Notes: generated by a model from the sequence alone, not told the origin. A stretch of 64,000 bases of DNA from Lingula anatina (GCF_001039355.2 NW_019773959.1:161655-225654); one strand, 5' to 3'. Counted from the stretch's first letter, positions 11,901 to 24,257 are shown. Numbers and translations: made by a program.

Positions 11901-13316
11901 TAATGGAAATTCTATACACTATGGAAGATATGTAAGGCGGATAGCTAAAGTTGATTATCATTTTATAACATCAAAAGAATCAATGGACATCATACTTTTT
12001 ACCATGCATGAAGATGAACATTTAAAGAATAATCACAAATAATTATTATCACAAAGGATATACAACAGCATATATGATTGAAATTATATTTTGTCTAATA
12101 TCAAAATGAACTGCCCTGCTCCTTGACCCTTTTATTGATTTTAATCTTGAAATTATTTAAGACTCAGGCTACATGCTACACAATCAAAGTAGGAATACAT
12201 AATGTTATGATATGATTTTAAGATTTACAAGCTAATCCCAACTTGACTGCAAATGTATTTCAAAAAATTATTTTTTGTATTTTATGAGCCAGCACATGTG
12301 GGCTATTTATGAAACAATAAGCTACAACATAACAACTTTGTGTTATGTTACAGATCAGCATATGTAGGCTGTTTATGAAACAATAAGCTACAACATAACA
12401 ACTTCCTGTTATGTTACGGACCAGCATAACCTACAACATTATAGCCTTTTTTCTATAAATATGACCAGTGCAATGATAGTGGGCTCCTTTTCACATGTCA
12501 TAAGCTTTGTAAATTGGTCTTTGTTGCACCAAACATTAAACAGCTGGTTTCATTTGCCTTACTGGTAGTTTGGTATAGCATTTCTCATGATAGGGGCACA
12601 CTGTCATTCAAATGTTGAATTCTATACCTTCTATACATCCCTTATATTTCAGCAGGGCTTGAAATAAACTTTTTTGAGGCACTTGCCAGGTTGGCAAGTA
12701 GGTCTGAAAATCTACTTGCCGGACTCCAAAACCTACTTACCGGACTCTAAAATCAGTATTTTTTAATCGATCGGAGGGATCCCCCCTCAGATTTCAAAAA
12801 AGGAGAAACACTTAATTCATTGACATCATGCAAATAATACATTAACAAGTCATTTGACAAAGGTACAATTAGAGAGGTTTTAGCAGAACTAAAAAAAAAA
12901 TACTTTTAGCCAAATTAATTATTTCAGCCAAATGAAATTTTTTTTTTTTTTTTTGCAAAATTACAATAATAGTTGGAGGCTATTAGCTATCTCTCTATAT
13001 TGACAATGCCACACTTGTGACAGCAACACCATGGACACAGGCACATACAATATATGCATTTACTTTATTATACTTAATCGCATCTAACACATCCTAATTT
13101 CACACCTACCACAATGTCACAACTAACATATCACCCACCTTTTCCTTTGCACAGTGCCACGGGAAGTGGGTGGTAGTTGTGTGCACCGTACTTATCTTCC
13201 TTTTCAAACACCCTTTTGGAAGGTTCTCCCAACTTTCCAAGTTCTGCTGCAGTGGCGACTGTTCTCACTGAGGACTGCGCCAGCTGCCTGGCTTGGGTAA
13301 ATACACGTGAAAGCAT
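7676..13316 (-). CDS. OAT: Ornithine aminotransferase, mitochondrial
   Basis: This PLP enzyme moves the delta-amino group of ornithine to 2-oxoglutarate, giving glutamate semialdehyde, in the mitochondrial matrix. There are eight minus-strand exons: 13139-13316, 11225-11449, 10082-10305, 9414-9586, 8908-8986, 8383-8496, 8030-8168 and 7676-7848. They join in phase to 1305 nt, or 434 residues (the human enzyme has 439). Residues 1-30 ([20 protein letters not shown]...) form an Arg/Ser-rich mitochondrial presequence. Visible family blocks include [61 protein letters not shown], the PLP-binding Asp in IADEVQTG (about D256) and the Schiff-base Lys in LGKALSGG (about K285). The C-terminus has [20 protein letters not shown]. 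Intron 4 needs a GC donor (exon ends ggaag, then gcgagt). The GT two bases downstream leads to a stop. Confidence 0.97.
9935..9992. repeat. Pentanucleotide microsatellite (TATGT)n
   Basis: About eleven units of tatgt, one of them altered to tgtgt, lie in OAT intron 3. The nearby plus-strand ORF is a by-product of the repeat. Confidence 0.9.
10345..10495. mobile_element. MITE family A, partial copy
   Basis: It shares blocks with copies at 11660-11850 and 18598-18845: ggtcgatccaactctgcagg at one end, gagcagctagggggtaatta in the middle, and a cttcaactgaaccct tail. It lies in OAT intron 2. The right terminus is poorly preserved, so the boundaries are approximate. Confidence 0.6.
11657..11657. 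other. Single-N junction between probable alleles
   Basis: The 49 bp before the N (11608-11656, ending ctcttgtccatgcag) recur with one mismatch at about 11850-11899. Between the two lies a MITE. This looks like the end of an empty-site allele followed by a filled-site allele, inside OAT intron 1. Confidence 0.8.
11660..11850. mobile_element. MITE family A, near-complete copy in OAT intron 1
   Basis: The left end reads ccattcccagagattagatc with gatcgatcc inside it. The right end, tccccacgggaatagatcaa, is roughly its inverse complement. The core has ttaattacccccttacagct, matching the 18598 copy (ttaattactccctatcagct). There is no coding capacity, so it is a non-autonomous inverted-repeat element. 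The duplicated flank around 11608 and 11850 suggests it is absent from the other haplotype. Confidence 0.7.
12291..12440. repeat. Imperfect tandem repeat, about 66 bp unit
   Basis: Two units share tttatgaaacaataagctac and the motif acataacaactt...gttatgttac, followed by a partial third. It is non-coding and lies in OAT intron 1. Confidence 0.75.
12654..12790. mobile_element. Fragment of an interspersed repeat (cagggcttgaaat end)
   Basis: It begins cagggcttgaaataaac, then has the short repeats cacttgccaggttggcaagt, ctacttgccggactccaaaa and cctacttaccggactctaaa. A terminal cagggcttgaaat looks like the end of a hAT-type non-autonomous element. I could not find the opposite end, so this is a fragment or a solo end. 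Confidence 0.45.
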
Positions 13317-16300
13317 AATGACAACCTGAAAATGTTAAAACTAAAAGCATGGCTTCCATTAACAACTTCATAAAAAGTTAACCATTATATAGTGAGCCAG
13401 TTGCTGAATGCAGATTTTAAGAGGTGGAGCCATTTAAGAAAAAATTTATAAATAAAATATCAAATTAGCAAAATAAAATCTTAAGGCTCATCTTCATGTA
13501 ATATTAAGATCATTGAGCCATGTGAAAGTCCAAATCAATGACTACTAGTACGGTACATTGCAACAGACGGTATTTCATCCGTTTAGGTAATCGACCACAC
13601 GGACTGTGCGTACTGACTCGCGAGAGTCGTTTCGTCGGCAAGATCTTGTCGTGCAGACGTCTACATCTATCACTTGTGCACACTCGCTTTACTAGTAACA
13701 ATATGTCAATATCTACGTTACTACCCTACTACTACTATACCTGTACTGGTATATATTATTTGCAATGCAAAACTGCTTTCATTTTTAAAATAAAAATACC
13801 GCGCTAAAGAAATCCGTTCTTCTTTAAGAAATTGAATACGATAGACGGCAACGTACTGTAAATACCCCTGCAGCTGGCTGGTTACGGTCGTAGCAATGAT
13901 GCAATGTGCAGCCAGGCTTTATATTGCGGCGTGGGAGCGCTCAAGTGAAGTCGATTAACTAGGTCAACTTTAGGTCAAGACAAATATGTATGTACAGCTC
14001 TAATGAAAGTAGTGTGCACTTCAAAAATTCAGAGTAATATCTTAACACCTTGGGGCCACAATAACTATATATTACAATCAAGATAATTTTTACGATTTTA
14101 TTAGAGAGAGAATTTCAACGAACGTTACACAGGGTCAAAATTATAAAGTTTCCATACACATCGGGCTCTTGTTAGTGGTCACGTGCCTTTCAAGAGCCTC
14201 AGTTTCGTAAAATAACACAAGGAAGGAAGTTGTGGCAAATATACATGTACTGATAGACTAGTTATGCACCAGGACATTCAATGGTAAATATTATAAAATA
14301 TTTGTTCTTCTTTCATGCATTAAATAATTTATATGTAAAGGTTTAGATGTGTAACAGTATCATTTGCACAAATTTTTGGAAGTTCGAACATCACTTCCCC
14401 AAAGGCTAAACCAAAATATTGCATTTATTTGTCCACCCCGCATACATGTACCCCTGTCAGTTTTAGGGGCAAAGAGTTACTATCCGAGACGAACATAACT
14501 ATTTCATACTCTTCTGTTCAGTCGGGTGATTTAAGTAGATGGAAAATCCCCCCTCCAGTGATATAAAATGCAGAATTACGATATGTTCTAGAAACTAGTT
14601 TGAAACTTTTGGCCTTTTGCATTTGTTAATGTGATTATTTCATTCTGAAGTATAGCATCTATATATTTCATGGATTTGTTAGCAGTCATATTCATGTTTC
14701 CTGATATGAACTACATGTACGAACTCATGTAAATTGTTGATCACCTAGAGCAATTCAGCTATTTGTCAAGGCTCAGTCTTTTTGCTCACCTTTTGCTCCT
14801 GGATGCTTTTGAAAACAAGGTACTGATTTTTGGCAATATTTTGGTACTATTTTCACTTGAATTTTCTATATTTCATAAGGAAGCATACTGCCATACTTTC
14901 ATCATATAGTGTTTTTATGTTTTGATGCCATCCAGTGAATGTGGTCACTTTATCAGTGTTCCCGAAAAACCGTCGGACAGCCGTATATGTCTGTCATAAA
15001 TTGAAAATGTCCAACGTGAAACATCAGCATGTCAGTCACAATGTCCGTACTATCAAATGGCAGAGCATCTAAAATACTAAGTCCTGGCCCAGTTGCCAAT
15101 GCTTTTTGTCACTGCACGAATTGCTCCAGCGCGAAAAATTAGAATATGCATTGATACTAGTCTTGCCCTAACAAGCATTTTCTATCCTCCTTGTGAAATT
15201 CTGGGATTAAGCACAACTTTTTTTATTAATTTTTAAATTTACTTTCAAAAGCAAATTCAGAGCTTACTGCAACTTACTTCATTGTTTTGAACTAAAATAG
15301 AATATCCACGCTTGGACCCTAAATCAAATTCTCCCAAACAAGTCAATCCTGTGGTAAAAAATGACACCGATATGTATTCCCCACTACTACAGGTTTAGCT
15401 TACCACTGCTGAACCAGTTCAGGCCAGTTTAGAAGCCACACAGTTGAAGGGTGAGCACATTTCGATATAGAACAGACACAGTTTTACTAGTATTGATGTA
15501 ATAGAGGTAAATGTCCAGTCTGTTTGATTTTTTTTTTTTTTTTTTTTTCGGGCCAGTGAATTTTAAGTCAGACAAGTAATTGTAAGCAATTGGTGATCTG
15601 AATGGTCAGAGAGCTGAAAAGCTTAAGTCACACACTATGACATGCTGAAAAATGAGGCCACTATTTCACAGTGTACCTGATGTAGCCACTCTTTTGTGCT
15701 GCTGTTGTTATCGGACTTGTCTTTATAATTAAACCATGAAAAATGATATATTTTTCAAATGTCTGACATGATCAAAAAATGTCAGACATAGGGATATTTT
15801 ATGTCAAACATAATGTCAGACAGGTGTCCAAAGTTTTTAGGGAACACTGCTTTATCAATGCACATTTGTCAATATATTATTGTTTTGGACTGCAAAGATG
15901 AAGGTTGTGCCAGGGAAATCTATTGACCCAATAATCTATTTCAGATGGACGTGGCTTTAAAAAGCATAACTTTGAAAATAGGGTCACAGATTATATTGAA
16001 TGATATGTCTGTGTGGGCATCACCTCAGTAACAGTACTCACTGTATTGACCAAGTACCTGTACAGTGACGTCCCAGTTAGACTCAGTGGTCCATGACCTT
16101 AACAATCCCCTATACCTAATTTACTTGTAGTATGGCCAACTAATTTACCTCTCATATATCACCATCAATTTTCTCTGTCAGAAATGTTTTATTTATCATT
16201 TTCATGACAAATACGATATCTTTTACAACAGGACTAAATGCAAAAGTTAACACTAAAAACTTGAAACCCAAGTAGCATTACTGTGGCACTTCCTTGCCTT

Positions 16301-16533
16301 GGATTCACATACATCAAAGCTATTGCCTGTGAAGGGTGAAATATCTCTCTTCGAGCAGGTAAACATTCTATGACTGGCAATTAATCATCTACCACCATGT
16401 ACTTGCAGCAAGCTTGTTTTTTTTGTTTTTTTTTTCGAAGAAACCTATGTGAAAGAAACCTTTGTAAAACAAAAAATGAAACTTTAAAATTTTTTTCCAG
16501 GCTGTTAGATGAAGCACCCCTCCCAGCCGTGGG
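13317..16533. other. Divergent intergenic region between OAT and the PH/PDZ gene
   Basis: OAT reads left and the PH/PDZ gene reads right, so both promoters, and the 5' non-coding exon of the PH/PDZ gene, should lie here. The stretch 13540-13960 is less AT-rich, with several CpGs. It is a candidate OAT 5'UTR and promoter, but I see no decisive core element. The stretch 14954-15849 is a transposon. The polypyrimidine tract ending at the AG at 16499-16500 is an acceptor for the first coding exon of the PH/PDZ gene. Confidence 0.5.
14954..15849. mobile_element. Non-autonomous inverted-repeat transposon, hAT-like ends
   Basis: The left end cagtgttcccgaaaaac and the right end gtttttagggaacactg are inverse complements over 17 bp with one mismatch. 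Both are flanked by ctttat (14948-14953 and 15850-15855). Inside the ends are further inverted blocks built on gtctgaca/tgtcagac, with a hairpin near 15760-15790, and a T-run at 15528-15549. No transposase ORF is present. The CAGTG...CACTG ends suggest the hAT superfamily, but a 6 bp rather than 8 bp target duplication leaves that uncertain. Confidence 0.75.
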
Positions 16534-19500
16534 ATGGCACAGAGCACTGGGTCTCACCGTCGCAGCCTGAACAAGGTGATCATCAAGCAGGGCTACCTGA
16601 GGAAGGCACCAACTTCTAGTAAACTGCCACTCATCAAGGTAATAGAGAGTTTCCGTTGCCGGTGAGATACGCTGGCTAGATTAATACGTCATCGGTTTGT
16701 GCGCACTTGTGATGTTTACCGCGTTCATATACTGTCGTCCTATCTAGTCTGCAGAATACAAGCGCTCCTATCTAGCCAGTGCGGAAGATTATTGAAAATA
16801 GTTATTAAAGGTTATGTTTGCTAATTTATATGCCTTATATACTTTTTTACAATAGTTCAAGTGTACATTCATGCAAATTTCGACTTTTTAAGACAGAGGA
16901 GTCACTAGTTTTGGTTTATCAGGCACGTAGACGGGGGTTGATCGTGGGGTTCTTACTAACCGCCATTTTTGTCGGGAAAAATTGCACTTTTGGGTAATAT
17001 TTGTCTCCTTTTTCATAAAAAAGAATCTCTCCCTTGGAAATAGATGGCTATGGGGCCGTATATTGTTATTATATTGGAATGAGCGCCACCTATGGCGGGA
17101 AGCGCCAGCATTCCGGGACTTAACTAGAACGTGAAGAGAGAAGCGCGTTACTGGATACATTTGGTCTTTGCACATACGTACATAACAATCTAGCAGTCGT
17201 ATCCCAACTGCACCGGAAACTCTCTAATGTTGCTGTAGTTGATTTCATTATAAGGATTGTGTTAGTTGTGACACCTTGCATTCATTGGTTACATAGCCAC
17301 ATGTAATGCAGCAGAAAGTATATTGGAAATGGAAATCATCTGAGATAAAGTCTTATAGCTCCATTGAGAATGAGTTAGGTTGCAATAGCTGATGCACACT
17401 TACTCCATGGGAACTCTCGCTGAATGCAATGAGTCCACTAAAAACAAGAGGAGGCATGTTAACCTGATTGCATTAGGGGGGAGTCCCAGTGAAGTTAGTG
17501 CACAGTAGCTATTGTGACCTTTCCTATTCTGAAAGGGGCCTTAAAGGAGCATATTTGCAGTACATGATGTCATGTGAGACTAAAGACAAAAGACATATGA
17601 TAATCTGCAACATTATCTGTGCTGGGAGAATGTTGTTTAAAAAAAAATATTCAAAAGTTCTATGCAAAACATGCCAAATTTGCACTCATATGTAATTTGA
17701 CGGAACTCAAGAGATCACACTTGGAAATTATCTGTGGCTGAATTTTGTCAGTTTTTATTCATAGCCACACTGCAATCATTAGTCTGCCATTATTTTGACC
17801 ACACTCTCCTCCAAATCCAACAAAATCTCCCTTGATTTTCTGAGACTTTCGTCTGTCAAATAATTCTCATTCAAATGAACTTTTGATAGTTACTAGTACA
17901 TTCCTCTAGTTTATAGTAGTGACATTTAAAGGATTCATTGTCATTATCCATCAGTGATATTATTTTATAAAAAAGGTATTTTAAAATGCCAGACGAACAT
18001 CGGCTTTTATGTTTATATTTCTTATGTCTTTAAAAATGAATAATAATTGTTTTTGGTGCTATTAATTTGTATTGTACTTCCCCATTTTCTTTTAATTTGT
18101 TTTTCATTATTTTGCTGTAATGCATTTGATGCCCTTTCATTTCAAACATGCACATAAAATCAATAGATAATTCACGAGGATTTTTTTAAGATGTCGTGTT
18201 AAAACATTTTTCTCGACATTAGCATGTAATTTTAATGGTACTTCTTCAACCTGAAAGCTTTTAGAATGCATGTTGCATTGCTCTTTAGTAAATTGAATCA
18301 TGCAGATGGACCTTTTTGATGTGGTAATGGTTACATACATCCCATGAGAAATGCACTGTGACTTTCACTTGAGATCTTTTTTTTTTTTTTTTTTATTTAT
18401 TTATTTATAACAGAGATGGTCTCTGTTGTCGTGACTGAATAAATGTGTGGGAGGGAGCCATCATTACAGTATTCAGTTTTTAGCTATTGCCATCCTAACA
18501 TTGTTGGGATCGGCATAGAAATGTATTTTTAAGTGAATGTTAAAGTTTTTTTTTAATATACATACTAGTCATAGTGTCTAAGACTGGGTTCACATGCCTA
18601 GATCGATCCAACAGGACTAACTCCAGGGGATCCATGCTATCAACTTAAGCAGCTTAAATGTCTGGCATGCCTTTTGAATCAGCTAGGGGGTAATAAATTT
18701 TCATGCACGCTTGGCCTCCTGTAGTTAATTACTCCCTATCAGCTTTAATAGGTGTGACAGACATAAAATTGATAGCAATTTAGTGAGAATCTCCTCGGAG
18801 ATGGATCGATCCAAAGTTAGTATGATATCTCTGGGAATGGTCTCTTACATGTATAATGCATTTTTATTCTAAATTCTTAAGTTCTAAAAGCTCTATCTCA
18901 TAAATTTAATAGCATTATAATGTAGTGCAATATTATTTTATGTAATGCTTTTTAATATAATATCTTGATAATGTGATTGTTTACTTAAAAATAAAAATGA
19001 AGATGGTAGTATTTGTTTTCAGAGCTGGGACAAGAAATGGGTTGTTTTCGGAGTTCTCAATGGAGAAGATGCTTACCTGGAGTACTTTGACACACAGTCA
19101 GAGATATTCAGAGGCACCCCATGTGCTGTGGTGAACCTACAGAACATCAAACACATCACCTATACTATGCAGGGGCAGAAATATGACTTTGAGTTCCATA
19201 TTGGTCTGCAAGACAGGGTTGTTACCTTAGTGGCTGATTCAAGGTAAGTAATTTTGTTGTTGGATTTTCTTTTTCAAGTGGTTAGTTTCTTTTTCCAAAG
19301 CAGTACTTGGAATTTATTTTGGGCAGAGCTGATTCTATTAAGTAAAAAAATAGATGAGAGCAAAAGAAATATTGTGATTGTGCTGTATCATATTTCGTTT
19401 CTGACCTAGCGAGTGAACTAAGTGGGCCACATGATTTTTTAACTGGCCTGACAACAATATGATACACAAGGTGATTTAAATGAATTCCTAACCAACTATT

Positions 19501-22500
19501 CCACAGACAAAAAAGGAAGCTGTTAAATTGAAGCATGTGTGCGGAGTTCATTTTTAAGAGGATGTGGTGGCAGTTTGTTTTTGTGCTACATTCCCTGTTT
19601 TCCTCCCACTGGTTCTCTATGCCATAGGTTGGCTTTTGTGGCCTTTGAAACAATGGTGACAGTTTCTTGCTCTCCAACACATGGCATGGAAGAGATGGGA
19701 CTATTTACTCAATAAACTGTACATAAAACATGTTATTCTGAAATACTTCATTATAGTCAAATACTCCACTCAAGCAGGGATTATGTATAATTAGGACCAG
19801 GAAAAATAGATTTCAGTGCCAGCCAATTAGGCAAATGTCAGATTATCACCCTGATTATCACCCATAAAAATTCATACAGTACTAAGAAATGAGATATATA
19901 TATATATATATCAGACTAAGTGACATTGATTTGGCTGTTAATTAAATGGAATTTGTCTTTGTTTGAATATTTTACTTCCACAAGTCCAGGTTTTAAGATT
20001 CATGATGGCTAGATCATATGAATTTTCCACAAGTATAAACTTGGGCTATGTATTGATAAACATGCATTGACATTTGTTTCAGATTTATAACCTGTTGCTT
20101 GCTCTAATTTTAGAAATGAGATGTTTGCATGGTGTGATGCCCTGAACTTGAAGCTACGTGAACTACACTTGATTGGGGTAAGATAGGAACTGATCACACT
20201 AAGTTTTTAACAAGATGTAATATTTCATACAAAGAATTATTGTTTTCATCAATTTTTTTTTTATGTTTGCTATTTTTTATAATGGGTTAAAGATTCAAAG
20301 GGTTCCAAGTGTAAAAAGCTTCATGGTGATTTCAATCATGTTTTCTTTTTTATGCAGCGCAAAGAAAATGACTACATGGCGATTCCCAGAAACCTTCCCA
20401 GACCCCAACCAGAAAATTCTCAGTCCACTGAGCCACCAGCTTCAGCTGCTGCTAATAATGTTGCTCCAAGGCGACCCCCACCCCCTCTGCCTCAGGAAGC
20501 TGAAGTGCCACCCAGAAGTCCATCACCCCTGGACGCTGACTTCAATCCCAGAGGTCAATCTCCCTTGCGTACAGATGACAACCAGTCCCAATTAACACCA
20601 CAGCTAGGAGAAAGTAGAAATGGCAGAACTGGAGATGTGGAAGATGTGATTGACAGCATTATTAGAGAACATGAGATGCAGAAACAGGGGAGGAATTCCG
20701 TCGCTGATCATAATTCCCATGGAACAAGTAGTGTTTTTGCTTCACTTGAAGAAGAAGAAGATACAGATTCTGATTATGAAGACAATTTGTTACTTGAAGA
20801 GGAAACCAATCATTTGATGGCACAAAATTATGGTGATGAGTTACAGACCCAACAGCATCCTAGTACAGATCAATCATGTACCCCAGAAGCTGAGACTCCA
20901 GCTGTAAACCAGGTCTCTGCAGCAAAAATTTCAAAGGCAATACCACATCCAAGACATGCCTCTAGCATGGAGAACTCTGTTTCTGCAGACCAGGTCACAG
21001 ATGGATCTAATTCAGTCACAAGTGGGTCATCTCGGGACACAAATGTCAGTAGCTTTTCAGGTGCTGTAGCTCCAGCTCGCAGCTATCATGAAAGCAATGG
21101 TGCCAACACTTATGAGGCCTTATGGGAGGTGCCACTTCCAGTTCATTCTATGAAGACTTCAGTCAGTGCACCAGACTCGGCATTTTCCGATCAACCTGAT
21201 GTCATTCCTCCGATACCAAGACGTCGGACCAAAATTCCATCACAGTCCCATCCCCCTCCCCCAGTTCCTCCATCTTCCTTTCAGAGATCTGCTTCCTGTC
21301 CTGGTCCTCCTGATACTTATACCTGTATGGCATCTCCAGACAGACAGACAAGTGGCTTTGAGCAAACAGCAGGAAACAACTTGCAGAATTCTCCTAACAT
21401 TGCAGATGAAGTTGATATGAGGTTAGCTCGTAAATTGAGAGAACTTGAAGGTCCAGAAGTAAACTATGGACCAGGTGGACCACCCCCTCTAGAGGAGGCA
21501 CCACCCCCTTACACCCCTCCTCGTTCGGCTTACATGCCAGGCATGATCCCTGTGCGGACTGCTGGCCAGTCCCCAACAGGTGGAGCCACCTCCCCCCTGT
21601 CACCTCACAGCTTGGGTTCCCCTAGCAGCAGAATGCCTCCTCTGGCCTCTTCTATTTCTGAAAATGCACCCCCTCCTCTTCCTGCTCGCACCCACTCTCA
21701 GGTATCACGACGATCTGTTCCATCTCCAGAGGGGCCAGGCCCTCTTCCGCCACGGAGACTGCATAGAGGAATTTCCCTGAAGGAGAGCCAGGTTCAAATA
21801 CTGAAGAATGAGATGGCCATGCAGGGTGTCTCCATCGCCCTAAGGAAATCTGACTGCTTGGGCAGCATTGCACTAGTGGATTGCTTTGGGACTGTTTGGT
21901 AAGTGCTATCTGTCAGCCAATAAGTATCTTTGTAAATTGGCTTCTAACTGTATCACTATGCAAGAAGATTTAATGAATGAAGCTTGCCATGATTAAGGGT
22001 GGTCATTCAACATAGCAGATCAGTAAAAAAAAGTTTTCATTTATATCACTCTGAGGAATCCTGAAACTGGAAATAAACACCAGGTTGAATAAACACCATG
22101 ATTTAAGTATGATATTTTTAGAATAGAGAGTAACCAGTCCAGTGGTACATACCCTAGGTTCTAGATTCCGGTATTGTCAGCTCGATCTTGATTTCATATA
22201 TAACCCATATCAACAATACTACTAAAAGCGACTCCATCACAAGGTATATTTAACAAGCTTGCTTTTACGTTGCTCTGACACTCAGGGTAGTGTTACACTG
22301 AAATGTGGTATTTTAGGGTGGCAGGTTGGAACATGAGGGACCGGCCTTCTCTTCACAATGCCTTCCACATAGGAGATAACATCCTCTCTATCAATGACCA
22401 AGTAATTCACTCTGCTCAAGCGGCACAAAAGGCAATCAAACATTGTGATGATTATTACAAAGTGAACTTTTTGATCAGACGATTACCCCATGGACGTGTG

Positions 22501-23045
22501 TTTGCTATCCGTAGATCAGCTGAAGGAGAAAGTTTGGGGATCAAGAGAGAAGGAGGGACAGCTGAGGTAATTGGGTTCAAAGTTTTGATTAGATTCAAAG
22601 GTGATCACGGCCAGCTTCTTCATTTTCAAATTTCCTTACATGCTCACTTGTCATATCTGAACTGAAGTGACATTTGATTGAAGTTTACCACCCCCATAAT
22701 TGGTCCTTTAGCATGTTACATGTCCTTCTAAGGAACAAGGAAACCTAAATAACTTAGTGAGCATTTGTGATTGCTGCAGTTAACTATGCCATTGGTTCAA
22801 TTTATTTTCAAAGGAAAATTTTGTAATCTGCAAAACTGTTTGCATGTTATGTTTTTTATCCAGATTGTACGCGTTGACCAAGATGGTCTGGCAGCTCAGC
22901 ATGGGCTTCCAGCAATGGCAAAAAGTATAGATGGCACCACTTTATGCAACTGGAGTCTTACAGAGATCAACAATAGGCCTCTCAATCTTTTCTTCAAAGA
23001 CAATGAAGTAAGTTTGATGATATTTGCTTTTCCTCAACAGGCATG

Positions 23046-23090
<45 letters not shown>

Positions 23091-23432
23091 TTCCATTGAA
23101 GTCCGTGTTTTTTTATGTCCTTATAATATTATCTGCTTGTGAAAAAATTGCTCGAAGGTTAGTTCTTAATCTTTTTTATGTTGCATGTATATTTGTTTTA
23201 CACAATTTTTTACACCTTGTGATTTGTTAGTGTATTAGTTAATTCATCTTTTTTATTTAAATTGCAGTTAATTAGGAAGTTCAAAGTATTTTATTTTACA
23301 TTTCAGATTGAACACCGCCTGAATGCTGTTGGAAAGGATATATCCTTGCTAGTTCAACCATATGACTTCATAAAAGCACTGAAAAAAGCTCTGAAGTCCC
23401 TGAAGAACTATAAAGATTACATTGTCCAGTGA
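16534..23432 (+). CDS. PH / proline-rich / PDZ-like scaffold protein
   Basis: Seven exons join in phase to 816 residues: 16534-16638, 19023-19243, 20114-20177, 20358-21898, 22317-22566, 22864-23007 and 23307-23432. Residues about 14-125 form a PH domain (IIKQGYLRKAP, SWDKKWVVFGVL, closing helix EMFAWCDALNLKL), expected to bind phosphoinositides. Residues 131-600 are disordered, with an acidic stretch and SH3-ligand runs such as APRRPPPPLPQ, PPIPRRRTK, PPLPARTHS and PLPPRRLHR. Tyrosine motifs NDYMAIP and NTYEALWEVP could bind SH2 domains. Residues about 602-790 hold two divergent PDZ-like folds (ISLKESQVQILKNEM... and GESLGIKREGGTAEIVRVD with DGLAAQHGLPAM). The C-terminus is Lys-rich. This layout recalls Gab/Dok adaptors fused to PDZ modules, but I do not recognise a named orthologue. 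Another ATG in a different frame (16508) precedes the chosen start. Upstream 5'UTR exons are not identified. Confidence 0.88.
16645..17224. mobile_element. MITE inserted in the intron 1 splice donor of the PH/PDZ gene
   Basis: The ends are inverted repeats over roughly 50 bp with mismatches. The left starts gagagtttccgttgccggtg and the right ends caactgcaccggaaactctc. Both also share (g)gatacg and ctagatt blocks. The flanking dinucleotide is TA on both sides (16643-16644 and 17225-17226), as for Tc1/mariner-type elements. The left end lies four bases inside the intron, which starts at 16639 (gtaata). A 95-codon minus-strand ORF (16888-17175) fills much of the element but resembles no transposase I know. 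Confidence 0.85.
18380..18394. repeat. Poly-T tract with TTTA repeats
   Basis: A T-run is followed by tttatttatttattta in intron 1 of the PH/PDZ gene. It could be the remains of a retroposon tail on the minus strand. No body is recognisable. Confidence 0.5.
18598..18845. mobile_element. MITE family A, copy in PH/PDZ intron 1
   Basis: The left end has cctagatcgatccaacagga. The right end has cggagatggatcgatccaaa followed by tctctgggaatgg, the inverse complement of the ccattcccagaga that starts the copy at 11660. The centre shares agctagggggtaat and ttaattactccctatcagct with the other copies. There is no coding capacity. Confidence 0.75.
23054..23088. repeat. (AC)n microsatellite in PH/PDZ intron 6
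   Basis: A CA-dinucleotide run lies about 45 bp after the exon 6 donor. The long plus-strand ORFs across it are repeat artefacts. Confidence 0.95.
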
Positions 23433-24255
23433 TAATTTTTATCAACTAGATAAGTCTTAAAGTGAAACAAGGGTAACACCATGTAAATGAAAGTGAAAAG
23501 AGAAAGCTTCCAAGTACAATACTAAATTGAAAACAAAGTAGATACTTAGATCCGTTGGTCTAAACTCTGCTGTCAGAGAATACTGCTTAAGTATTCTCAC
23601 ATTGTTAATTTTATTTTTTCCTTGTTCTTTGAAACACAAAGGGTGAGGCCGTCTACAAAAGGTCTACAAAAGGTAATATGTGATATCTTTCTCAATGCAC
23701 AATATAATTATTAAAATGTATTCAGTGTAATAGCATTTTTGATTTTCAGCTTCAGTTAATTATTAAAGCAAAGTATCGGCTTTATTTTTTTTATCAATTG
23801 CTGCAAATCTGACACAGAATATTAATGCCTGCTTTTTGGCATTCATGGTTATTTTAAGGTGTTTTGGGGTTTATAGTTTTCAAGCACAGCCTTTGGGCCT
23901 GTCATACCTAACACAGCATGAAATAAGATTATTGAAAGTGAAGTCATTTCATTATGAATATATATATAGAATGCATAACAAAACTGCCTCCCTTGCAGCA
24001 GATATGTGAGATATGTGATTTGCTCCTGACATGAACATTTGTTTAGTTTGGTAGAAAAATATTTTAAACTTTTTTCCCATTTTTATACACTGATATCCCA
24101 AATATATTTTCTCAATCTGAAGTATTTATAACAAATATATTTTTGAAACTTGCAGCTTTCTGTAAATTTCCATCTTTTTGGTGTAGAGTCCCAGCACACT
24201 GTCGAGTATAGGAACACAAGTCGAGTTAGTATGCACGTATGCACATGTACACGCA

Positions 24256-24257
<2 letters not shown>

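Noticed and set aside
20263..20595. Separate 110-codon ORF starting in intron 3 of the PH/PDZ gene
   Set aside because: It is out of frame with the clear coding exon 20358-21898 and has no own support.
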